Source: Theropithecus gelada (taxonomy: Eukaryota; Chordata; Mammalia; Primates; Cercopithecidae). From it: a DNA stretch of 64,000 bases. Numbering within the stretch: position 1 is the first letter of the stretch; each line of letters opens with the position of its first letter. The translations under genes and the position numbers were made by a program. The stretch is taken from the NCBI RefSeq assembly GCF_003255815.1, contig NC_037681.1:84662015-84726014 (forward strand), read 5' to 3'. Under the pieces are notes generated by a model, which was not told the DNA's origin, did no database searches, and saw only the letters and a program-made list of their open reading frames with translations. This document shows positions 34,605-47,179 of the stretch, piece after piece.

Positions 34605-35200
34605 ACCCAGGGCAGAATGTTAAAGTCCTTGCTTCAGTGTTTGTACAGCTGTTCAGGACTTTCCAGAGTATCAGTCATTCAAAATTTTAAAGCACCTATC
34701 AAAGAGAGCTTAGTTTTCAGTCTCGAAAGTCCAAGAAATACCTAAAGATTGTTGGTGGTTATTTTATAGCACACCCAAAAAGATCTTTCACATTGTCTCT
34801 CTTTCTACCACTTGCCTCTGATCAGGCCTGCCTCCTCAGCCACACTTCAAATGAAAGAAATCAAGTAAACAACTTTTAGCAATCAGGAACCCTAAAATAG
34901 CAGGCGATCTGCCGCAGGTTAAGCACACACCAACACACGTGCAAACCAGTCAAATTTTGTACCCGGCAAATAAGGCTAACAATTGATATTTTGACCGACT
35001 TGATTATTTGGAAAAACTGCTTTTCTGTGACATAAACATAGATGTTAGTTCTGTTTTGCAGCTAAGTATCTCACGAGAAAGCCACATTAATCTGAATGAT
35101 TTCCTGACCTAGAAATTAATATTCCCTAGCAAAGAAATAAAATGGTATCCACTGGTGCTTGTGGAGTTAAAAAAATACTGTCTTCCTCCTTCCCTCCCTT
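34605..35200. other. No gene recognised
   Basis: Nothing named. Confidence 0.5.
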
Positions 35201-35204
35201 GGTT

Positions 35205-36090
35205 GACATTAGTTGGTTTCAGTCCACAAATATTTACTGAGTGTTTACGATGTGCCAGGCAACTGTTTAATGCTAGAAACACAGTGCTGAAAAAGACAAA
35301 GCAAGTCCCTGTTTAAGGCAGTTGCATTCTAAGGGAAGGGGGATATGCAATAAACATGTAAACAAACAAATAAATAATACAATTTCAGGAACTAAGGACT
35401 ATGAAGAAAATAAGGCGGAGTACTATGGTAGATGGTACCTGGGGTGTGGTGTGGCTGCTCCGTGACATCTGAGTTGAGACCTGAAGGCTCGGAAGGGGGC
35501 AGCAGTGTGAGAATCTGGGGAAGAACTCTGCTAGCAAAGAAACAGTAGGTGCAAAGGACCTGGGGTAGAAACGAGCCTTGTGTACTCTGTACTTGAGGGC
35601 AACAAGATGGGCAGTGTGGCTAGAGGCAAGTAGTTAGAGGGAAAGCTTGGAAGGAGATAAGGCTGAACAAGAGCCAGGATGAAAGAAGCAGAGCCGGATC
35701 AGAGTGATGACAAGCTGGAGGAGGATTTAAAGCAAGGAAGCTGGGAAGGGGTGTGATCTCATTTGTATTTAATCTGGCTGCTTTGTGGAGAATGGATTAT
35801 AGGAGGTCAAACACAGAAGTGGGGAGACCTGGGAGGAGCCTATGGCAGAAGTCCGGGTGACAGACACTGGCAGCTTGGCCTAGGGTTTCAGCAACAGACC
35901 ACTACTGGCTCATACGGTGCCTTTGTGGAAATTAGAAAAAGGCTCCTCTTTCCCATTAGATGCCCTGATTGCAGATGGATTAAACATGAGGTGTGAAGAA
36001 AACAGAGGAATCCAGAATGACTCAAGTTTGCACCTAAATAATTGGCTGGAGAGTTATGGAATCAGTAGTTCAATTTTGATCAGGTTCACT
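35205..36090 (-). mobile_element. Long L2 LINE copy
   Basis: Antisense L2 from its 3' end (acaaatatttactgagtgtt; gtgccaggcaactgtttaat) through ggtgcaaaggacctgggg and ctggctgctttgtggagaat to aataattggctggagagtt; nearly 900 bp in order. Confidence 0.85.
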
Positions 36091-36601
36091 TTCAGGACCG
36101 TGAAATTTTCCCCATGCAGCAGGTGCACCCCTGTTACAATGTGAAAACTCAGTAGCATTTGCCACACTGACGCTGGTTTCCTTTCAGCTGGCTCTGGGAA
36201 GCTTATGCTGATGTAATGGAGATAACCTTTGTGAGACGTTAAATCAGTGTATTTGCCTGCCCAGTAAGTCTTTGTCTCCGTGGCTTCCCCTGCCCTTAGT
36301 CAATGGCATGCATTGAGTCACAGGGAGAAAAAAAACCCAGCCAAGATCCGATAAGTCATCCCTTAGCTTAGAATTTCAAAATAGGATTAATTCATAGGAA
36401 GACAATAGTTTGAAATCAAGTGCTTTTGAGTGGCAAAAACCAGACTTTGTTGGAAGAAAAAAATGTATTTGTATACACTAGTGAGGCAGAACTTGGAAAA
36501 GTGCCCCTGAACAGATCATAGATACAGCCGAGAAGAACACAGGATATGATGTCAGAGCCACTTTCTCATGACTGGAAGGGAAGATAAAAGCAGCAGGCAG
36601 A
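36091..36601. other. Repeat-free intergenic block
   Basis: No repeat recognised. Contains an AP-1 consensus TGAGTCA at 36314-36320; a single motif is weak evidence of regulation. Confidence 0.4.
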
Positions 36602-36900
36602 GGCCGGGCGCAGTGGGTGGCTCATGCCTGTAATCCCAGCACTTGGGGAGGCCGAGGCAGGCGGATCATGAGGTCAGGAGATCGAGACCATCCTGGCTAA
36701 CATGGTGAAACCCCATCTGTACTAAAAATACAAAAAATTAACTGGGCATGGTAGCAGGCGCCTGTAATCACAGCTACTCGGGAGGCTGAGGCAGGAGAAT
36801 CGCTTGAATCTGGGTGGCAGAGGTTGTAGTGAGCCGAGATCGCATCACTGCACTCCAGCCTGGACAACAAGCGAGACTCTGTCTCAAAAAAAAAGAAAAA
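36602..36900 (+). mobile_element. AluY-like
   Basis: Has a 4-bp duplication in its start (gcagtgggtggctc). Flanks aaagcagcaggcag / aaaacagcaagcag. Confidence 0.95.
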
Positions 36901-36904
36901 AAAA

Positions 36905-37610
36905 CAGCAAGCAGGAAGTTGGGACATCCAGAGAGTATGAGCACAGGGTTGCCCCACATGAGTGGAGGGTGCACTAAAGCAGAGGAGGCATGTACCCTGC
37001 TTTCTGTTTGGAACCAGGGTAACTACAGAGAAGTGGAAATGCTATGATTAGGCACAACAGGCTTGAGATAGTGATTTCTGTTCTTTGGGGTCGTGCATGA
37101 TCTTTAGGAGATCCAGTGGCAGAACGACAAAGGCTAAAACGGGATGAATGGGCTGGAAGAGGCCTGGCCCTTGGGCCAAGAAGGTGTGAGGCTTATGGTC
37201 CTTGCCACTGGGAGCCATGGCTGGGGCCATGGTTGTCAGCAGTGGAAATGGTTCTAGGCCCAAAAGCCGGAGATAATTTCCTCATCAAGGGAGGCCAGGA
37301 GAGCCTGGAGGATGGCCGATAGACTTGCTCCGCCAGTTTTTCAAGACCCGAATGACATCTTAACAAACAGAAGTGGGAGAGGAGAACTGTTGGATCAGGG
37401 AGAAACCTTGAAAGATTGAGTGATTTTCCAAGGGAAACTGTTTTAAACCTAAAGAGACTGCGTTACCTTTAATTGGCAAGACCAAGTGTTCCCACCTACG
37501 CCAGGAATGGGAGGTTTCCAGCAAGAAATCGTTATTGACAATGAAGTTACTTTTTTTTGTAAATCTGTTTTTTAGTGGGTACATTTAAACCCTGCTGCAT
37601 TAGGAAGGTC
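36905..37610. other. No gene recognised
   Basis: Short frames of 66-86 residues lack any domain signature. Confidence 0.5.
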
Positions 37611-37639
37611 TGTATTGTTATCAAATAAAGAGAACTCAG

Positions 37640-37845
37640 CTTGACATACCCCTGCCTCTAATGGAGAGAGGCGGAGGAAGGAGAGGGAGGGGGAAGATGG
37701 AGTCAGTGAACAGTGGTTACCTCCAGGGAAGATAACCGAGGGATAGAGAAGGAAGAAAAACCTATTTCCCATGGAACGTTTTCTGTACCTTTTGCATTTT
37801 TTCCATATGTGTGCATTAACTATTCAAAAATAAATTAAAATGGGA
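37640..37845 (+). mobile_element. L1 (L1M-type) 3' end
   Basis: gtgaacagtggttacctcca ... cattaactattcaaaaataa is the L1M 3' UTR end. Confidence 0.65.
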
Positions 37846-38224
37846 AAAATAATTTTCTGAAATGAGAAAAATGCAGATGCACAGAATGTGATATTCAGTG
37901 TTTGGCAATTAACCTTAAATAGTTTTCATCTCACCAGAATCTCTGAGCCACTTCTCCTCATTGGACCTTGTGGTTATTCTCTTCGTTTGTGTAGGTGTTG
38001 GGTAAGCTGTCTGTCTTGCCTCTCCAGCGAGCCCATGGCCCATTTGCGATTGGTACTCCAAACACTGCACCACCGACCCTACTGGTGGCCCGCCCCTTTC
38101 ACAGGGGAAAACAATCCCACTGACCCATTTGGTCTTGCCTTTCATCCTGGATTGAGGTGTGGGAAGGATAAATAAGGGTTTTTTGTTCTCACTCTGGTTA
38201 TTTCCACCCCATTGGCATCGCATA

Positions 38225-38390
38225 GCAATGGGGAAGCAGTGGAAAGAACTTAGGTGCTGGAATCAAATTTGCTAGGGATTACCTCTGCCAGCTACTAGCT
38301 TTAGTTACCTGGGTGGGTCTCAAGTTTCTTCTTCTATACATTGGAGTAATACAAACCTCATTGGGTTAGCACGACACAATGCTAGAACTG
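38225..38390 (+). mobile_element. MIR SINE
   Basis: tgctggaatcaaatttgc, cagctactagctttagttac, ttcttctatacattggagt and aaacctcattgggtta are MIR blocks in order. Confidence 0.7.
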
Positions 38391-38619
38391 TTCTGATTAC
38401 CCCAACCCCCAGTCTAAGAGACCAGACGAATTTTTGTAAAATCTTGCATCCGGCCAAACTCAGCGTACCTATTGTCCCTGTATTCCTCAGTTTCTACCCA
38501 AGACATAAGCCTCTTCATTCATCTGTTGTATCTCTTACTGTCATTTATATCATTCCCTGTATTTCACTCCCTTGACTCAACCTCCCTCTGCTTCCCTCTT
38601 TTAAGTAGTATGTTTTCAT

Positions 38620-39340
38620 TTGCAGGCTACAGGAAACTCAAGTCTAACTGGTTTAAACATTAACGGGATTTACTGACTCAAGTACCTGAAAATTCAGCAG
38701 AGGCAAAGGCCTTGGGTTAGCTGCCAGACAGACACACCAAGGGCCTTGTTTCTTCTCTTTCTCCACTCTACTACCCTCAACGTGAGCTTCATTCTGGGAT
38801 TGGCTCCCCTCGTGGTTATAGAGGCTGAGGTCAGTAGCCGCTGAGCCTGCATGCTTCTGCATTAAGTCCAGACGAACTGAGGAGTGAGTCTTTAACCATC
38901 AAACAAAAATCCTGGCCTTTCATTAATTACAACGACCTGAACCAATCATGGTGACTAGGGGAATGCCATGTGCTGATTTGCTTAGCGCTGAACTAAATTA
39001 TCCATTTTTGAGCCAATTACAGTGACAAGGGAGTTGAGATCATGATGATTAGTTTAGATCAGAGGTTCTTGACTGGGAGCAGCACTGCCTCCTTCAGAGT
39101 ATTTGGAAATGTTGCTATGACTGGCAGTGCCACTGGCATTTACTGGAGGAGGGATGGGGGAGGGGGAGACTAGGAGCCTCAAAGTTCCTGGAATGCACAG
39201 GACAGTTATGTGGAATGAAAAACTAGCCTGCCCAAAATGCCAGTAGTGCCCCTATGAAGAAACACTGACTTAAACCATCAGGGCACACTTCTGAAACAGG
39301 AGGTTGTTTTCTGTTAGGTACATAAGCCATACTGGGGCAT
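38620..39340. repeat. Unassigned old repeat, split by MER20
   Basis: gaaccaatcatggtgactag near 38.94 kb resembles the repeat near 4.47 kb. Family not identified. Confidence 0.35.
39060..39268 (+). mobile_element. MER20 hAT-Charlie transposon
   Basis: Begins cagaggttcttgactggg, contains gaatgcacaggacagttatg and ends gaagaaacactg, the MER20 layout. Confidence 0.85.
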
Positions 39341-39576
39341 GAGGGACACCTAAACAAAAATGACTAGACTACTCAGGCTCCTTCCTAATCTTTGTTGACA
39401 CCCTTCTATCTTTACTTAGATTCCTACTCAGGCTATTATGTATTACTTTTAACTAACCTCTTGACAATGTCATTTATTTCCTAGCCCCATTCTGTTCTAC
39501 CTACCCAGATAAATCCTATAGTGGCACTGACTTAAGAAAGAAGACACTTTTAAACCTTTTAAAAATCAAAGCGATA

Positions 39577-39881
39577 GGCCAGGCGTGGTGGCTTATGACT
39601 ATAATCCCAATACTTTGGGAGGCTGAGGAGGGTGGGGACAGATCACCTGAGGTCAGGAGTTCGAGACCAGCCTGGTCAACATGGTGAAACCTTGTCTTTA
39701 CTAAAAGTACAAAAATAAGCTGGGTGTCATGTTGTGCGCCTATAATCCCAGCTACTCAGGAGGCAGAGGCAGGAGAATTGCTTGAACTCGGGAAGTGGAG
39801 GTTGCAGTGAGCCAAGATCGCGCCACTGCACTCCAGCCTGGGCGACAAGAGCAAGATTCCATCTCAAAAAAAAAAAAAAAA
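39577..39881 (+). mobile_element. Alu, first of a tandem pair
   Basis: Dimer; its A-tail abuts the next Alu. The outer duplication aaaaatcaaa flanks the pair. Confidence 0.95.
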
Positions 39882-40173
39882 GTCTGGGTGCAGTGGCTCA
39901 CGCCTGTAATTTCAGCACTTTGGGAGGCCGAGGTGGGCGGATCATAAGGTCAGGAGATCAAGAGCATCCTGGCCAACGTGGTGAAACCCCATCTCTACTA
40001 AAAATACAAAAATTAGCCAGGTTTTGTGGCGCACGCCTGTAGTCCCAGCTACTCGGGAGGCTGAGGCAGGAGAATTGCTTGAACCTGGGAGGCAGAGCTT
40101 GCAGTGAGCTGAGATCTCACCACTGCACTCCAGCCTGGTAACACAGCGAGACTCCGTTAAAAAAAAAAAAAAA
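39882..40173 (+). mobile_element. AluY-like, second of the pair
   Basis: Begins gtctgggtgcagtggctc straight after the preceding A-tail. Confidence 0.95.
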
Positions 40174-40200
40174 TCAAATATATATAAAGTTTTTTTAACT

Positions 40201-40500
40201 TTTTTGTTTTGTTTTTTGAGATAGAGTCTCGCTCTGTTGCCCAGGCTGGAGTACAGTGGAGCAATCTCGGCTCACTGCAAGCTCCGCCTCCCGGGTTCAC
40301 ACCATTCTCTCCTGCCTCAGCCTCCCAAGTAGCTGGGACTACAGGTGCCTGCTACCACGCCTGGCTAATTTTTTGTGTTTTTAGTAGAGTCGGGGTTTCA
40401 CCGTGTCAGCCAGTATGGTCTCGATCTCCTGATCTCGTGATCCACCCGCCTCGGCCTCCCAAAGTGCTGGGATTACAGGCGTGAGCCACCGCGCCCGGCC
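40201..40500 (-). mobile_element. AluY
   Basis: Antisense dimer ending gagccaccgcgcccggcc. Confidence 0.95.
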
Positions 40501-40660
40501 TTTTTAAATTTTTTATACAGAGTCCTTCTCTGTCACCCAGGCTAAAGTGCAGTGGTGAGATCTCAGCTCACTGTAACCTTCATCTCCTGGGCTCAAGTGG
40601 TCCTCCCACCTTGGCCTCCCAAAGTTCTGGGACTGGAGATGTGAGCCACTGCACCTGGCC
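40501..40660 (-). mobile_element. Alu fragment (J-type) with internal deletion
   Basis: Antisense; right-arm text joined to the last ~50 bases (ccttggcctcccaaagttct). Confidence 0.9.
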
Positions 40661-41141
40661 CTTTGTCTGTATTTCATGTATACCTGTGCACATCCATGTG
40701 TTTGTATATTGTCTACATGATACCAAATGCACTTATACATAAATGGGCACTCATAAATTAGCCCAAATAAATGCTTTCCAAAGTTCACATTGACTTGTGA
40801 ATATTGACTTTTGGTAAATAAGGTTAGTTTAACAGTGTTGGTTTAATAAAAACAACTATGTCTTCTGAGTTATCAACAAAATAGATACGTATTTAACTTT
40901 AAGATTCTTGCCCAATCATAAAAATGGTGAATAGAAAATTTAACTTGAGATGATGGATAGATTCGTCCAGTGTCTTGTAAAATTTTCCAAACATTATTGT
41001 TAAAAATAAATAAATAAAATAGATGTAAATGAGGTAGAAATTTATAAATGAACTTTTAATAATTATTATGTTTTATAAAATGTTTACTTAAAGGGGTTTT
41101 CAAATCTTTTTGGGCTATAGCCTTAGAATTTTTCTAAACTA

Positions 41142-41416
41142 GGCCAGGCGTGGTGGCTCATGCCTGTAATCCCAGCACTTCGGGAGGCTATGGTGGGCAG
41201 ACCACGAGGTCAGGGGTTCGAGACCAGCATGGCCAACATGGTGAAACCCCATCTCTACTAAAAATACAAAAATTAGCTGGGTGTGGTGGTGCGCGCCTGT
41301 AATCCCAGCTACTCAGGAGGCTGAGGCAGGAGAATTGCTTGGACTGGGGAGGTGGAGGATGCAGTGAGCTGAGGCTGCTCCATTGCACTCCAGCCTGGGC
41401 AAGAGAGTGAGACTCC

Positions 41417-41447
<31 letters not shown>
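41142..41447 (+). mobile_element. Alu (S-type)
   Basis: Dimer with 26-base A-tail. Confidence 0.95.
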
Positions 41448-41656
41448 GGATTTTGCTAAACTAAATGATAGATATTAATTGCAGATGATAATCTAAATCA
41501 TCTGCAAATAAGACATAATGCTAAGATTTTAATTACTAATCATGAGTTTAAGCTTACATGCTTTTAACTTACTTCAGAAAACAAAAGGTATTTAGATATA
41601 CTAAAAATGTTCTGTTCCACATTAAAAAATTGTTCGATTAGAAAGCCTATGTTTCA

Positions 41657-41926
41657 GGCTTGGCGGGATGGCTCACGCCTGTAATCCTAGCACTTTGTGA
41701 GGCTGAGGCGGGTGGATTGCCTGAGCTCAGGAGTTTGAGACCACCCTTGGCAACACAGTGAAACCCCGTCTCTACTAAAATACAAAAAATTAGCCAGGCA
41801 TGGTGGCATGCACCTGCAGTCCCAGCTACTCGGGAGGCTGAGGCAGGAGAATTGCTTGAACCCGGGAGGCAGAGGTTGCAGTGAGCTGAAATTGCACCCC
41901 TGCACTCCAGCCTGGGAGACACAGCC
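41657..41926 (+). mobile_element. Alu, tail-less
   Basis: Stops at cctgggagacacagcc without A-tail; 3' end deleted. Confidence 0.93.
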
Positions 41927-42120
41927 AAATACTCATAAATTCAAGTTGGTGCTTGACTGACAGTTAAAAATTGCTTACTTTTTAGATTTTCACCATAAAT
42001 ACAAAGAGTTAAAATGTTGACTAATATATGGTAACTAAAACTAAAGGAAAACAATTCTACATACAGAATATAGCAGAAAAGTAAGAGGTGTTTTTAATAA
42101 GGAAGATTTGAAAGACATGA

Positions 42121-42423
42121 GACTGGGAGCGGTGGCTCACACCTGTAATCCCAGCACTTTGGGAGGCTGAGGCAGGCAGATCACCTGAGGTCAGGAGTTC
42201 GAGACCAGCCTGGCCAACATGGTGAAACCCCGTCTCTACTAAAAATACAAAAATTAGCTGGGTGTGATGGTAGGCACCTGTAATCCCAGCTACTCAGGAG
42301 ACTGAGGCAGGAGAATTGCTTGAACCTGGGAGGCTAAGGTTGCAGTGAGCTGAGATCGTGCCATCGCACTCCAGCCTGGGGGGCAAGAGTGAGACTTTGT
42401 CTCAAAAAAAAAAAAAAAAAAAA
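42121..42423 (+). mobile_element. Alu (S-type)
   Basis: Dimer; flank words aaagacatgag / aaacacatgag. Confidence 0.95.
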
Positions 42424-42665
42424 GAAAAACACATGAGGATATAGTTTTTGTTAAGGAAAAGTGATTTTGCCTAGTTAAGAGGTTACTTATATGTTGTATT
42501 AAATTGGAGGAATAAAAGAAGGAAAGAATGAGATAGATTAAATAGATATAGAAAATTGCGAAAAGAAAGAGAATGGAAAAGTTGAAGAGGTTGTAAAAGT
42601 TTTATGGAGATATTATTATCTTGTATGGTCAAAGCTGACTGAGATTGGATGGATCTGTCTACAAG

Positions 42666-42936
42666 GTTGGTTTGTTTGTTTTGGAGACAGGGTCTCTGTT
42701 GCCTGCTGGAATGCAGTGGTGCGACCATGGCTCACTACAGCCTCAACCTCAATGGGCTCAGGTAATCCTATCACCTCAGCCTCTTGAGTAGCTGGGATCC
42801 CAGGTGTGCACCACCACACCCAGTTAATTTTTCCATATTTTGCAGAGATGGGGTTTCACCATGTTTCCCAGGCTGGTCTCAAACACCTGGGCTCAAGTGA
42901 TCCACCCACCTCAGCCTCCTAAAATGTGAGCATTAG
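42666..42936 (-). mobile_element. AluJ, 5' end degraded
   Basis: Antisense J-type; loses Alu identity after ccacctcagcctcctaaaatg. The trailing 38 bases before ttacaag are not Alu-like. Confidence 0.88.
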
Positions 42937-43536
42937 GTGGGGCTGGGTAGGGGGCAGGCACCGTCTCCAGCTTGTTTACAAGATTTTATTAAAATTAGCT
43001 TCAACTTTAATACGTTGATGCAAAGGTAGAATTTAGTTTTCTCTTTTAAACTAGATTTTACATAGTATTAATAACAGATGGTAAAAGATTTTTTGTTTGC
43101 CTTTTAAGTAAACTACAAAAAAAAAAAAAGGAGTTGGAAAGAGGGAGAGAGACAAATTCTGTTTGTCTCATGCTGTCTTTAGTAGGTCTTTTGATCATTT
43201 GAAAAACTAAGTCTCCTTTTCTATCAAAGAATAGAGGTCGTTGTTTTTTGAAATCTTTGAATTATCACTTTGGCTAAATGAATGACTTGTACAGTGACCT
43301 GTGATCCTATTTTGATCAAGTATTTTAAACCTTTCTTATTTTCATATCAACTGTTCTAAACCTTTGATATTTGACATACTTCCCAAAATCAAAGTTCAAA
43401 TTCTAAATTAAGTATTTTTGGCTTCCAACTAACTCTTGGACACTGAACAAAGGACCCTTGGAAGTCCAAGAGAAACATACTAAGCTTATTTGGTATGTTA
43501 AAATCATATGGGAAGCATTGTCAAACAAGAAATAGT

Positions 43537-43832
43537 ATTTTTTTTTTCTTTGAGATGGAGTTTCACTCTTGTTGCCCAGGCTGGAGTACAGTGGGGCGAT
43601 CTCAGCTCACTGCAATCTCCGCCTTCTGGTTTCAAGTGATTCTCCTGCCTCAGCCTCCCGAGTAGCTGGGATTACAGGCACCCACCACCATGCCTGGCTA
43701 ATTTTTGTATTTTTAGTAGAGATGGGGTTTCACCATGTTGGCCAGGCTGGTCTTGAACTTCTGACCTCATGATTTGCCTTCCTTGGCCTCCCACAGTGCT
43801 TGGATTACAGGCATGAGCCACTGTGCCCAGCC
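43537..43832 (-). mobile_element. Alu (S-type)
   Basis: Antisense dimer; duplication aatagtattt on both sides. Confidence 0.95.
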
Positions 43833-44223
43833 AATAGTATTTAATTTTCTTTGAATTATATTTATGTAAATGTATTATTAATAAGTGTTCCAAAATTGTA
43901 TGAAATTTCCCCCCCAAAAAATATGTATTGGTATATTTTATCAGTCATAATTCCGAATATTATGTTAAATTGTATGCCACAGAAATAACCAAATTTCTTG
44001 TCAACTTTGGCTTTAACTGTGGTTATTTTAAGTCTTGTCATTCACGGGCAGTTATTGGTTTACTTTAATTCTTCTCAAAAGCATTTTACAATCAGCAACA
44101 GTCAAAAATTTGCTGCTTCCTTAAGGAAATTCATGGAAAGGACCATGACAAGTACTCTTAAATACAGGTATCTAGTAATTTTGGAAGTCATACCATTGGA
44201 CTAAGTAAAAACTTCCAGAACTC

Positions 44224-44522
44224 ACCGGACGCGGTGGCTCACGCCTGTTATCCAACACTTTAGGAGGCCGAGGAGGGTGGATCACCGGAGGTCAGGAGTT
44301 CCAGACCAGCCTGGCCAATATGGTGAAACCCCCGTCTCTACTAAAAATACAAAAACTAGCTGGGCGTGGTGGCAGGCACCTGTAATCCCAGCTACTTGGT
44401 AAGCTGAGGCAGGAGAATCGCTTGAACCCAAGAGGCGGAGGTTGCAGTGAGCCGAGATCATGCCATTGCACTCCAGCCTGGGCGACAATAGCGAGACTCT
44501 GTCTCAAAAAACAAAAAACAAA
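44224..44522 (+). mobile_element. Alu (S-type)
   Basis: Duplication aaaacttccagaactc on both sides. Confidence 0.95.
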
Positions 44523-44667
44523 AAAACTTCCAGAACTCTAAACCTGACAGGTTCATGAAGATTGCTAACCTAACGTTAAGCAGAACAAGACTTAATTTCA
44601 TGGGACTGAATTGATGGAGTAGTGAAATTATTTTCATGTCTTTTTGTGTAAAACATTGCTGATTATG

Positions 44668-44967
44668 TCTGGACACGGTGGCTATTGCCTGTAATCCCAG
44701 CACTTTGGGAGGCCGAGGCAGGGGGATCACCTGAGGTCAGTAGTTTGAAACTAGCCTGGCCAACATGGTAAAACTCTGTCTCTATGAAAAATACAAAAAT
44801 TATCTGGGCATGGCGGCAGGTGCCTGAAATCCCAGCTACTGGGGAGGCTGAGGCAAGGAGAATCACCTGAAACTGGGAGGCAGAGGTTGCAGTGAGCCAA
44901 GATCAAGCCACTGCACTCCATCCTGGACGACAAGAACAAAACTCCGTCTCAAAAAAAAAAAAAAAAA
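44668..44967 (+). mobile_element. Alu (S-type), first of a tandem pair
   Basis: Inserted after attgctgatt; the second copy of that word lies beyond the following Alu (45232-45241). Confidence 0.95.
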
Positions 44968-45231
44968 GGCCAGGCGAGGTGGGAGGTTGAGGCGGGTGGA
45001 TCACAAGGCCAGGAGATTTAGACCATCCTGGCTAACATGGTGAAACTCTGTCTCTACTAAAAATACAAAAAATTAAACGGGCGTGGTGGCACGCTCCAGT
45101 AATCTCAGCTACTCGGGAGGCTGAGACAGGAGAATCGCTTGAACTCAGGAGGCGGAGTTTGCAGTGAGCCAAGATCATGCCACTGCACTCCAGCCTGGGA
45201 GAGAGAGCGAGACTCCATGTCAAAAAAAAAA
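44968..45231 (+). mobile_element. Alu, second of the pair, with 5' internal deletion
   Basis: Starts ggccaggcgaggtgggaggt, skipping the usual ctcacgcctgtaatcccagc segment. Confidence 0.94.
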
Positions 45232-45321
45232 TTGCTGATTCTTTTTATGTTTTGTTTTCCAGAGTCAAGATATAACAGCTTTTGAGTTATTTGTGGCCAA
45301 CAGCAATTGGGTAAAGTATAC

Positions 45322-45614
45322 TTTTTTTTTTTTTTTTGAGATGGGGTCTTGCCGTATCACCCAGGCTGGAGTGCAGTGGCACAATCTTGGCTCACTGAAA
45401 CCTCTGCCTTCCAGGTTCAAGCAAATTCTCCTGCCTCAGCCTCCCGAGTAGCTGGCATTAGCTCACCACAAGGCCTGGCTAATATTTGTATTTTTAGTAG
45501 AAATGGGGTTTCAGCATGTGTTCCGGCTGGTCTCGAACTCCTGACCTCAGGTGGTCCGCTGGCTTTGGCCTCCCAAAGTGCTGGGATTACAGGTGTGAGC
45601 CGCCATGCCCAGCC
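45322..45614 (-). mobile_element. Alu (S-type)
   Basis: 16-bp perfect duplication ggtaaagtatactttt (45310-45325; 45616-45631). Confidence 0.95.
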
Positions 45615-45885
45615 AGGTAAAGTATACTTTTATGAACAAATTGAGACATTTACCTTTCTCTCTACCTGTCTTCTCCAGAATTCAGAAACTATTCATGAGT
45701 AATGAGTATCCTTGTTTTCGAGCAATATAGTAATTTGCATAAGTTCAATAAGAATTTGGGTTTTCTTTGTAACAGGACACAGTTGGAGACACTGGTAATT
45801 TTACCAAGGCGTTGGCCGGAATAATGTATTTTAGATTATCACCAGTCTTTGAGGGATTGAAATTGATGTTAGAAAGCCAACAGAC

Positions 45886-46168
45886 GGCCGGGCGCGGTGG
45901 CTCAAGCCTGTAATCCCAGCACTTTGGGAGGCCGAGACGGGCGGATCACAAGGTCAGGAGATCGAGACCATCCTGGCTAACACGGTGAAACCCCGTCTCT
46001 ACTAAAAAAATACAAAAAACTAGCCGGGCGAAGTGGCTGGCGCCTGTGGTCCCAGCTACTCGGGAGGCTGAGGCAGGAGAATGGCGTGAACCCGGGAGGC
46101 GGAGCTTGCAGTGAGCTGAGATCCGGCCACCGCACTCCAGCCTGGGCGACAGAGCCAGACTCAGTCTC

Positions 46169-46197
<29 letters not shown>
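45886..46197 (+). mobile_element. AluYRa-type (Old World monkey) element
   Basis: ggctcaagcctgtaatccc, actagccgggcgaag and gagatccggccaccgcac. Long A-tail; perfect 15-bp duplication agaaagccaacagac (45871-45885; 46197-46211). Confidence 0.96.
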
Positions 46198-46199
<2 letters not shown>

Positions 46200-47179
46200 A
46201 AGCCAACAGACTTAGAAAAAGACTGACTTGGTACCATGTCTATGCAGTTTTCTTACAAGATTCCTGACCTTGTGGTGAGTAAAGAATGTCAGTTTCTGAC
46301 AGGCCCAGAAACTTCAAGATATTTGGAGACCTTGAGAAGAGAGGAACTCACCTGATTTCTTGGCTTGGCTTCGTAGCCTCAAGAGGCTTTTAAAAGTGTA
46401 ATCTGAAATTCTTTATGAAAATGTTCCAGCAAAACTAATTTAAAAGGAGACTATATGGCCAATCAGTATTCTTGTTGCACTTTATGTAAATAATCAGGCA
46501 AAGTATAGTAAGACTAAAACTTATTTTACAAGTAAATTGGTCTTACTATGATTTATCTTTGATACAATGGGGGAAGTGGAGAGAGAAAAATGGTATTTTA
46601 GTAGTATGCCTACTGTCAGATTTTAGCCCTGACCATTGTTTTTGACTTTTTATTGTTTACCTAATATTTGGATTGAATTTGGAATTATTTTCTGGCTACA
46701 ACAAGACTTTTTTTTAAAAAAAAACACCTGGATTTAATTTTCTTCTTGATGTTTTTAGTTGGCTCCCTAATGGAATAGTTTATTTTTGTTATTGTTCTGT
46801 CATCCAAATTCTGTTTTTGATTATAATCCTTCTGTGCATTATATTTCTAGTATTCAAATTATTAATACTATATATCTCTCATTGTTTTACTTCTGAGAAA
46901 ATTAAAATCATGGCATTCCAAAGACTAAAGATCATCCGACAAGTGATAACAGCTATATAAATCAGTGATTTGACTGAGGTCTCTTGCCAGTCTGTGATTC
47001 CATCACAATTCAGCTTTTGGGTGCTCTTAAGATTTCTTCCCTGAGATGTGTCCTCCTTACCTCTGATTAAGACAGGACTATATGGGAATGAGTCTTCCCA
47101 GTGATGAGGAACACTTTGACACTCAGACTTTGATCATCAATGCTTTCAAGAAGAAAGATTTTTGATCAAAAGGGGGAAA

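Larger units (their letters stand above)
40790..47179 (+). mobile_element. Probable ERV1-type provirus, decayed internal region
   Basis: Between nine Alus lie AT-rich islands (40790-41141, 41448-41656, 41927-42120, 42424-42665, 42975-43536, 43833-44223, 44523-44667, 45232-45321, 45615-45885, 46198-47179). They end in a polypurine tract, aaaagggggaaa (47168-47179), directly before a TG-starting LTR, the layout of a retroviral 3' end. One short island (about 45.77-45.88 kb) has a frame with a faint envelope transmembrane look. Heavy stops throughout. Continuity of the islands as one element is inferred. Confidence 0.45.

Noticed and set aside
41480..41506. 10-bp inverted repeat tgcagatgat / atcatctgca
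   Set aside because: Short arms, AT-rich setting, and likely part of the older element's own sequence; no sign of a recent event.
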